A stretch of DNA of 64,000 nt from Symbiodinium natans (lineage: Eukaryota; Sar; Dinophyceae; Suessiales; Symbiodiniaceae), in NCBI GenBank assembly GCA_905221605.1, contig CAJNDS010001602.1:600501-664500 (forward strand), in the 5' to 3' direction. Each line of letters starts with the position of its first letter. The first letter of the stretch is position 1. This document shows positions 57,401-64,000 of this stretch, piece after piece. The position numbers and the translations under genes were made by a program. The notes below the pieces were generated by a model. It saw only the letters and a list, made by a program, of their open reading frames with translations. It was not told the DNA's origin and ran no database searches.

Positions 57401-59213
57401 ATCCCGAAGCTTTAAGGGCTCTGATCGTAAGGCTTTGCGGTTCGGCGGCTGTGCTCGGTGATTTGCTGAGGGTTGCTTTGGGCTTGAGGGCTTGGGATCG
57501 TGGTGCTACTCCAATCCCCCAAACCCCACTAAGCCCTAAACCCGAAACTCCCTACTAAGGAAGCCCATTTAGGGTGTGTTTGACCTTATACCTGGTCAAT
57601 GTATTGTATGCCCACCCGCGCTGGCGAGTACAGCCACTCATCAGGCTGCCCCTACCAATGCGACGCGCTGGCCTTAAGGGCTACCAGCTTCTCACACTCC
57701 CCCGCTCCACAGCTTATGCGAAGGAGTGCTCCCTGCTGTAACTTCCCCAAGGCCCCAGCAACCACCAGCAATGGCTGCATTAGGCGCTCATTGCCCCCAA
57801 CCATTGGCAATGCCATGCTGTGATGCCACCCATGACCCCGACCGCCCTGGCAAAGCCACCCGCTGTGCCCGCCAGACTCTCAGCAGCCGACATGAAGTAA
57901 CCCCCCACAGCTTTAGGCCACAACCACCAAGCCCCCTACCAAGCGGTGTTTTGCGTAGCAGCCCGATACTTGGGCGCTCATAACCTGTGTTTGACCTTAT
58001 ACCTGGTCAATGTATTGTATGCCCACCCGCACTGGCGAGTACAGCCACTCATCAGGCTGCCCCTACCAATGCGACGTGCTGGCCTTAAGGCCTGCCAGCT
58101 TCTCACATAGGGTTTTGGTTTTTAGGGTTTAGGGTGTAGGGTTTAGGGTAGAACCTAAACCCCAAACACCCCTTTGCTCACCCGAGGCAAGGGCAGATGT
58201 CCATGGATTCGGGATGCCGCAAGGCATGACTGCTCTGGCAGGTCAGGCAGCCTCCAGGAATCCCAGAGGTACTGTTTTTTCTTGCCCTTTTCTTACGGGT
58301 TCTTTGGAATTCCTGATAAACGGGGAGAGATATATCTGCATATATATGTATATAATCTGTATATATATAGATTTACCTATATATGTGTATATATATATAT
58401 GTATATATATCTATGCATATCTATATTTATCTATCTACATACATGATCCTAGTTCAGCTCCCCCCCCCCCCCCGCCCCCGCCCCCACGGGGGGACTTTAA
58501 ACCCGAGAGAAAAGAAGAGAGAGAGAGAGAGAGAGAGGGGCCTCTGTTTCGATTCCTAGATGTTGTTCATAGGTGGCTGGGCCTTTCAACCCTCAACCCC
58601 AAACCCCCATCTCAGCCAACAAAACAAGGAGATTCCTGTTGCTTCCTAGGCTGCCGGGGACCACTCAGGGAGCCCCAGGCCCTAAAAGCCCTCAACCCTG
58701 GACCCTGTAAACCATAATTCCTAAACTTCTCAAGAAGCCTAAACCCTACACCATACACCCTACACCCTACACCCTAATCCCTAAACCCTAAACCTAGGCT
58801 TATGGCACGGCCGAGACAGTGGCGGCCTTACTCGAAGCACGCAGTGACCCAAACCCTCCTCCCAGCGGCTTCGGCGTGAGCCCGCTGCATCGCTGCTGCA
58901 GAAGAAGAGCTGCGTTTAGGGTTTAGGGTTTAGGGTTCAGGGTTTAGGGTTTAGGGTTTAGGGTTTAAGGTTTAGGGTTAGGGGTGGTGCTGAGTAGGTT
59001 GCGCTTGAAGCTTTTTGCGTACTCTACATCCCTTCAGCCCAGAGGTTCGCCTGTTTGCCCATAGAGAGTTTCTCAGCCATGTGGTATTTATGGTGAAGGG
59101 TTTGCTTGGGAGGAATTTGAAATATTATAGGTTCTTACATGTAGATACACATATGTGTATATGCATATATATATATATATATATAGATACATCTGTATAT
59201 GTATATGTATCTG

Positions 59214-59244
<31 letters not shown>

Positions 59245-60095
59245 ATACATACATATGATTAGTTTATGCACAATGCTTCCCCAAGACCACCTCCCATAGA
59301 GGCATGGCCACCAAGAACCGACAAAAAGAAGAAACACGAAACACACAATCCCAACACTCAATAAGCAATAGCTCTAGTACTGGAATCACAAACAACAACA
59401 AACCTTGGCAACAGCACTGAAACCCGTCAACAAACATATGCAACACAAGAAACACAACAAACAAGAACACACCCGCAAACGTCTGTGCACAGTCTTCTAG
59501 GTCTAATCGTTGCTAGGTACATGTTTGCCTTTTCCCATCATTGGACTGAGGAAGATGGCATGCGGTATTTATTGCCCTAAACCTTAAATCCAGCAATCAT
59601 TAACGGCCAACCGAGGCATGCTGCCGCTTTGTTCACGGGCATTGCTGAGACCTTTGGTGTGTGTTTGGGACATGGGTCACTTCCTTCATTTCCTTGTAAG
59701 TGAACCTATTCATCAAGAGCTGTCTGGAAGGTTTCGGTTTTGAAGCGCAACTCAGGACAGTTCCCAAGGCCAAGCTATTGTTGGCCTGCCAGGCCAACGT
59801 GAATGCTCAAATTTGCATGTCTGGCAGATTGTCTTGGACATCCCAGCTTGCTCAAACACAATGCAGCATGCTCGGCTTCGCGACAGCACCTTCTCAGACG
59901 CGCTGGTGGGCAAGCTTGCCAGGAAGCACCCCGCTGGCCTTGGCCACCATGGTAGGTGATCAGGCCTTGATGGCCTTCTTGCTGGATCACGGGGCCATGG
60001 AGCTTGCCAACGACCGAGGGCACTTTCCCGAGGATCTAGCTGTGTCAGGTCAACACAAAGAGCTGCTTGCCGATTTACGCCTGGTCAGTGTTTAA
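54448..60095 (+). CDS. SHQWL-domain ankyrin-repeat protein, complete gene
   Basis: Eight exons (54448-54552, 54664-54776, 54985-55027, 55165-55507, 55971-56049, 56585-57061, 58192-58268, 59761-60095) join in frame to 523 codons. The start MGNYLC has Gly2 and Cys6, as for myristoylated and palmitoylated, membrane-anchored proteins. Then come [17 protein letters not shown] (about residues 68-84), [10 protein letters not shown] (131-140), [17 protein letters not shown] (from 166) and [15 protein letters not shown] (from 201). This is the conserved N-terminal module of a large dinoflagellate family. GNFSVEADR lies near residue 247. At least four ankyrin repeats follow (about 320-490), including [23 protein letters not shown] and [13 protein letters not shown]. 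The stop is TAA at 60093. Donors are GC, GC, GC, GA, GA, GC and GT. Introns 6 and 7 (over 1.1 kb) are filled with telomere-like and simple repeats. Ankyrin repeats bind partner proteins; the N-terminal module has no proven activity that I know of. Exon C/D and G/H borders are the least certain. Confidence 0.85.
57573..58110. repeat. ~125-bp direct repeat within an intron
   Basis: TGTGTTTGACCTTATACCTG and the following ~120 bp (TGCCCACCCGC.CTGGCGAG, CCTACCAATGCGAC) occur at about 57576-57700 and again at about 57985-58108. They differ at a few positions and are separated by 280 bp of unrelated sequence. They lie in intron 6 of the ankyrin gene. Confidence 0.9.
58330..58560. repeat. AT, C and GA simple repeats
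   Basis: (TATATG/TATC)n at about 58332-58442, C-run at about 58460-58488 and (GA)n at about 58517-58537, inside intron 7 of the ankyrin gene. Confidence 0.92.
58735..58983. repeat. Telomere-like arrays in both orientations
   Basis: CCCTACA/CCCTAAA units at 58738-58795, then nine or so TTTAGGG units (one TTCAGGG) at 58915-58982. The two blocks point in opposite directions about 120 bp apart, within intron 7. Confidence 0.93.
59158..59256. repeat. (AT)n / ATATGT microsatellite
   Basis: Nearly 100 bp of TATATA and GTATATGTAT words in intron 7 of the ankyrin gene. Confidence 0.93.
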
Positions 60096-60099
60096 TCTG

Positions 60100-61600
60100 C
60101 GCTCCTGCATTTTGATGCAGGAGCAGCTCTATTCCCTGGGAGGGGAAGCTGAGCACTCAACCATTTTTGTTTTAGCAGCAGCTGTTGACAACTTTGAGCA
60201 ACAGCGGCTTGCTTGAGAGTTTTGAGCCGCGGCTGAGGCACGGCCTCTGATGTGGCTTTGGCGCCCAGTCATTAGTATCCGTACTTCCGTCTGCCGTTAG
60301 GGACTTGTTCCGGTCAACCCTCCCGAAGCAGCAAAAAGAAGGATGCCTGTTGTCATTCCTACGTGTCTGGGCATGCATGCTACAGTGGTAGTATCGAATC
60401 TGCCTGTGCAGAGCTTGCAGGAGGCGCTGTCTTCCTTTTACTGGCAGCCCGACATCTTGCCTGAGGCAAGTCGGCTTGTTCAGAGCTAGCGCTTTGACCC
60501 TGCGATAAAAAGCTGCGCTTCTTAACCCCAAAGAGATGCTGCAGTCTAGTACCGGCTCTCCGAAATCTTGAGTTAACGCCGTTGAAAGCTAAGTGTTTGC
60601 GTCGTTGCGCAGCGGCTACAGAATTACCAGCCTCATCGCCGTTTGAACCCTGAAAACATGACATCTGAACCACGCAAAGTACCCATTCTAGTGATTCTAT
60701 GCCCCTAACCCTAAGCCCCTAAGCTCCAATCCTAAAACCGAATCATAGGTGTTCGGATTTGGAGGTTTCGAAGTTCGTTGCAGGTGCGTGCCATGCTTTA
60801 CGGTTGAGGGTACAGGGTCGTTTTTCCCGTTCGGATCCCTCAGAAACCACCCTATGCGCTGAACCCTAGATCTAAAGCGAGGGTTTAGGGTTTAGGGTTT
60901 AGGGTTTAGGGCTTAGGGTTTAGGGTTTGGCCTTTGGCCGGCCACCCTGACGCCAAGAGGGCATCATAAGCGGACCCCCGCCCCGAAACGCTAGGCATTG
61001 GCCGGTTTTTTGGAAGCGAGGCAGGGGTAGGCTTGCAGGCCATGGTTTAGTAGGCTTGGTCTTCAAGTCAAGGATTTGGGGTTCGGGCTTTAGGGGGTTT
61101 TGGGGTTAGGGGTTTTGAGGTTTGGGGTTTTGATGTCTGGGGTTTGGGGTTTAGGGCATTCTTTCATCGTCCCGTCCATGGGCTTCGAATCAAGGAAGGA
61201 GGATGGTAGTTGGAGTGCTTGGACACATGAGGTCCCTGCTTGATTCCCGAAGTATCCTCTCCCCTATCTGAACGCAGCACCTCCCAAACTCTCACACGAA
61301 AGCTCTGCGAAACATGTCCCAGTGTCATTCCACTGTTCAGCACCAATGCAAGGCATCAGCCCCTGTCAAACAGGTGTTTTGCCTTGGGGACTCAGATGTA
61401 GAGTGTTTTTGGACCACAAGCCGCAAGCCCTTAATGTCTTCATGTAGTCCCCTAGGTGTTAAAGCACTACGTCTCTTCGGAGCGTCTCTTGGAGCATGAT
61501 TCCGGCCTGGAGTGAGGGTGGCCACAGCGGCCAGGGCGGTCAGGGGGGCAGCAGCAAGCGAGGCTTCTGCTGTTCAGGGATGGGAGCTCCCCCCGCCCCC
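60100..61600. other. 3' flank of the ankyrin gene, no gene seen
   Basis: Unique DNA to about 60690, then telomere-like words, with a run of six or so TTTAGGG at about 60883-60930. Open frames are short and without domains. Confidence 0.55.
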
Positions 61601-61603
61601 CGA

Positions 61604-61670
61604 GGGTTTATAGGGCTCATAGGGTTTACAGGGTTTATAGGGTTTATGGGGTTTATAGGGTTTCGGGCCA
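61604..61670. repeat. GGGTTTATA 9-bp tandem repeat
   Basis: About seven units of AGGGTTTAT(A/G), a variant of the telomere-like motif. It creates the repeated GFIGFI peptide in one frame. Confidence 0.9.
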
Positions 61671-62229
61671 GGTGGTCCGAACAGCAACCTATCTTTCAAA
61701 ATCGAAGGCAAGCGTGAGACAGCATTAGCCCCTCTCACGCCCCAAGCCCTAAATTTAAGCCCCGAGAGTCCCGAGAATCGTCGTAGCCCCGGATACCGCC
61801 AACAAACCTGAACCTGTTGTCTAGAAAATGCAATGTGGGTTTGGATCTGCAGTGTTTTGAAGATGAGGCCAGCGATATTCTATGAGGGTAATTACAGACT
61901 TCGCCAGGGTAAGTTGAGGCTAGAAAACGACCCCGTAAACCGGGGTCGCCCATGCAGCAGTTTCTCGAAGGCCTGGCCCCCCCTAGATTTGTTCGCACTG
62001 ACTCTTATGCCCCAATTTTCAGAGCTAGACAAGAATCAAACGCCCTTTGGAATTTCGGCCCAATTCATGCCCCAACAAGAGCTTTGAAGTTCGAACTGAA
62101 AGTGGCCGGATCTGGCAACAAGTCCCTCATGCAAGCTTAGACTGTGTTTGTTCCTTCCGTTTGGGCTGGCTAGGTCTTTGGGCGGTCTTTTGGTGGCAGT
62201 TCTTAGACTACTTCATTCAGCTCCCAACA

Positions 62230-62352
62230 GCTAAACCCTAAACCCTAAACCCTAAACCCTGAACCCTGAACCCTGAACCCTGAACCCTGAACCCTGAACC
62301 CTGAACCCTGAACCCTAAACCCTAAACCCTAAACCCTAAACCCTAACCTAAA
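62230..62352. repeat. Longest interstitial telomere-like array
   Basis: About 16 consecutive heptamers: four CCCTAAA, eight CCCTGAA, then about five CCCTAAA. The homogenised CCCTGAA block inside CCCTAAA flanks indicates local array expansion. It is not a chromosome end, because sequence continues on both sides. Confidence 0.95.
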
Positions 62353-62559
62353 CCTTAAGCAGCCTCCAGGTGGCCGCTACACGCACCCTGGCGAGGAATC
62401 GCCGCGCGCCGAGCCGTGCGTTGTTTTGCCTTGTGCAAGGTACTGCGGGTTGCTTCCTCCAGTACGGTTTTTCGGGGTTAGGGTTTAGGGTTTGGGGTTT
62501 AGGGTTTAAGGTCTATAGGGTGTAGGGTTGTGTAGACTCTTGCTCGTGTTGAATTAAGA

Positions 62560-63060
62560 TTTATATACCCTCAGTCCAGACTCCCGAGCTCCGCCACAAG
62601 CCTCAGAACAATTAAACCTGATAGGAGTGAAGACAGGACACGAAGACTCGCAACGAACACACAGCACAAAGATATGTCACAAAAGCTCGGTGCGAAGGCG
62701 CGACGCGACCTGAAGATGCGACATATGCGACAGCAAGACTCGTTATACAAACACGACATCACGAAAACACGACATGAAGACATGACGCGAAAGACGGCAC
62801 AAAGGCACGACAAAAGACAGACGCGAACACGGTCCGAGGCGACTGCAGTTACGAGGATCGCGACCAGCATAGTTGCGACTGCTAGCACTTTTCAAGATTC
62901 AGGATGCCGAGGCAATGCCAAGTGGCTGTACAGCTCCTGCGTGCTCCGACTCGTGAACGCTGGCGAACACTTTCGGCCTCGATTATGGAACCCTTCTGCT
63001 ACTCGGCAACTACTCCTAAGACCCCAAGTGATCCTAAACCCCGTGGTTCTTAGTAGGTAA
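62560..63060 (+). CDS. Hypothetical ORF, 128 codons
   Basis: A plus-strand frame from 62674 rich in Arg, Lys, His and Thr (KMRHMRQQDSLYKHD, QRHDKRQTRTRS). The DNA is a degenerate CGACA(T/C)GA repeat, which explains the first half. The end (GNAKWLYSSCVLRLVNAGEH) is more protein-like. Probably not a gene as a whole. Confidence 0.15.
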   Translation, partial: FIYPQSRLPSSATSLRTIKPDRSEDRTRRLATNTQHKDMSQKLGAKARRDLKMRHMRQQDSLYKHDITKTRHEDMTRKTAQRHDKRQTRTRSEATAVTRIATSIVATASTFQDSGCRGNAKWLYSSCVLRLVNAGEHFRPRLWNPSATRQLLLRPQVILNPVVLSR

Positions 63061-63100
63061 TGAGGGAATGAGGTATAGGGGCCTCATTCCCTCATTCCCT
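63061..63100. repeat. Short hairpin
   Basis: GAGGGAATGAGG and CCTCATTCCCTC pair over 12 bp across an 8-nt loop, followed by another ATTCCCTAG. It could fold in RNA; no U-run terminator context. Confidence 0.7.
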
Positions 63101-63660
63101 AGTAAAAACCAGCCAGTAAAACGATCCCCAGAGGTGGTCGCTGGTCTGGTTGGACAATGAGACGTTCAAGCTCGAGTCGGGGCCTCATCGTCAAAGCCTC
63201 CCTACTTGGAGGTGCAGAGTACTTCGTAAATTACTGATAAGTGTAGTTAGAAGCCACTTATGAGCCCCTTAAGTAGCCTGATGGGGTTAATTATAGTTGG
63301 CCTTTAAGTAAACAGTTGTACTTGGGTTACTAGGTACCATTCCGAGCAAACCCTCAGCCCTAGGCCCTAAATTCTCCACCGTAAACCCGAAACGTACCTT
63401 CCGGCATATTCTCATCAAGGCAAGCTATGCTTAGTGTGCTATCAATGCTTTTCCGTGGGTTTTCCTAAGCTCCAATACCTTAACCTAAACTCAAAACCCG
63501 AAACGGCCCGAAGCCCTAAAACACAGACCCTCCCTAAAACCTTAAACTGTCCTTCCTATGATCCTTAAAAAGCCTGCACCCTCAACGCATTGCCTTACAC
63601 AAACCCTAGCCGAAATCCACCTTGGACTTTGAAAGGCCCCAAAGCTCCCAAAACCCCAAG

Positions 63661-63800
63661 ATGACCAGGCTCGAAGAGCAAAATCTCAACGACGATGGCA
63701 TGCAGGAGCCGCTGAGGGGTTTCCGAGGCTTCGCGGCCCGTTTTGGGGGGTCCTCTTTGAAAACTCCAAGATGTGCCCTGAGGCTCAAAATGTCCCAGAG
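63661..63800 (+). CDS. Candidate 5' or internal exon at right edge
   Basis: ATGACCAGGCTCG at 63661, just after CCCCAAG, opens MTRLEEQNLNDDGMQEPLRG then FRGFAARFGG. The first 17 residues look like genuine protein. It may be the first exon of a gene running out of the window, within telomere-like DNA that continues to the end. No family. Confidence 0.3.
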
Positions 63801-64000
63801 CCCTTAAGCCCTTTCAAACCCTTAAACACTAAACCCTCAAGGGAAAGGACCCTGAACCCCAAACCTTAACCCCTCAAAGGCAAGGACCCGGAACCCTAAA
63901 CCCGCCCTTTCACGGGGCCTCCCTTCAGCCGGGGTTCGAGTTTAGAATTCCGGGCTTCGGCTCCGAAACCCGAAGCCCTGAACGCCAGAGCCTTAGGTGT

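Noticed and set aside
62230-62352. Chromosome end (true telomere)
   Set aside because: Unique sequence continues for more than 1.6 kb to the right, and heptamers elsewhere point both ways.
1-64000. tRNA, rRNA and spliced-leader RNA genes
   Set aside because: None could be recognised by eye on either strand. Cryptic tRNAs would need a covariance-model search, which could not be run.

Overview
This window is nuclear DNA of a eukaryote, most probably a dinoflagellate; a Suessiales relative such as Symbiodiniaceae or Polarella would fit, but the species cannot be fixed from the sequence. Three signs support this. (1) Two split genes can be reassembled exon by exon, and nearly all of their introns begin with GA or GC instead of GT and end in AG before a G, the unusual dinoflagellate splice grammar. 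(2) One of them encodes a protein with SHQWL / HHPDPDG / [10 protein letters not shown] / RGWCRAELW motifs followed by ankyrin repeats, an architecture that I recall as abundant in dinoflagellate proteomes. (3) TTTAGGG-type telomere-like heptamers are scattered through gene-bearing DNA. There is no bacterial organisation: no operons, Shine-Dalgarno sites or long ORFs.

Layout. 1-2.5 kb: an extreme G-rich tract, including an uninterrupted run of 83 G, then the last recognisable exons of a MAP kinase entering from the left. 2.6-6.1 kb: an AT-rich satellite built as two opposed arrays, in effect a 3.5-kb palindrome. 6.1-9.2 kb: a 736-bp direct duplication, short tandem repeats and AT-rich DNA with G/C hairpins. 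9.25-17.9 kb and 21.7-24.8 kb: nested, nearly identical segmental duplications made of a hairpin-bearing minisatellite with (GA)n tails, a 1.15-kb tandem unit and a 588-bp tandem unit. One copy abuts a 100-N assembly gap. 17.9-20.8 kb: telomere-like repeats surrounding exons of a probable membrane transporter. 25-50 kb: lower-repeat DNA holding several plus-strand gene pieces: a short unknown 3' end, a probable SHIPPO/PG-rich-repeat protein, a number of orphan exons, a complete ZNF706-like C2H2 zinc-finger gene (45.65-46.40 kb), and an unrecognised multi-exon gene (47.7-49.9 kb). 50-64 kb: telomere-like repeats again, containing the complete eight-exon ankyrin-repeat gene (54.45-60.10 kb).

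Every gene placed with fair confidence lies on the plus strand, as expected for the long unidirectional gene clusters of dinoflagellates, whose transcripts are trans-spliced. The genes do not form an obvious pathway. Exons were placed by reading conserved protein motifs through possible GA/GC/GT...AG junctions by eye. Those two complete gene models keep frame throughout, but they are unconfirmed by transcripts. Many other short 'protein-like' stretches are listed with low confidence and should be treated as candidates only.
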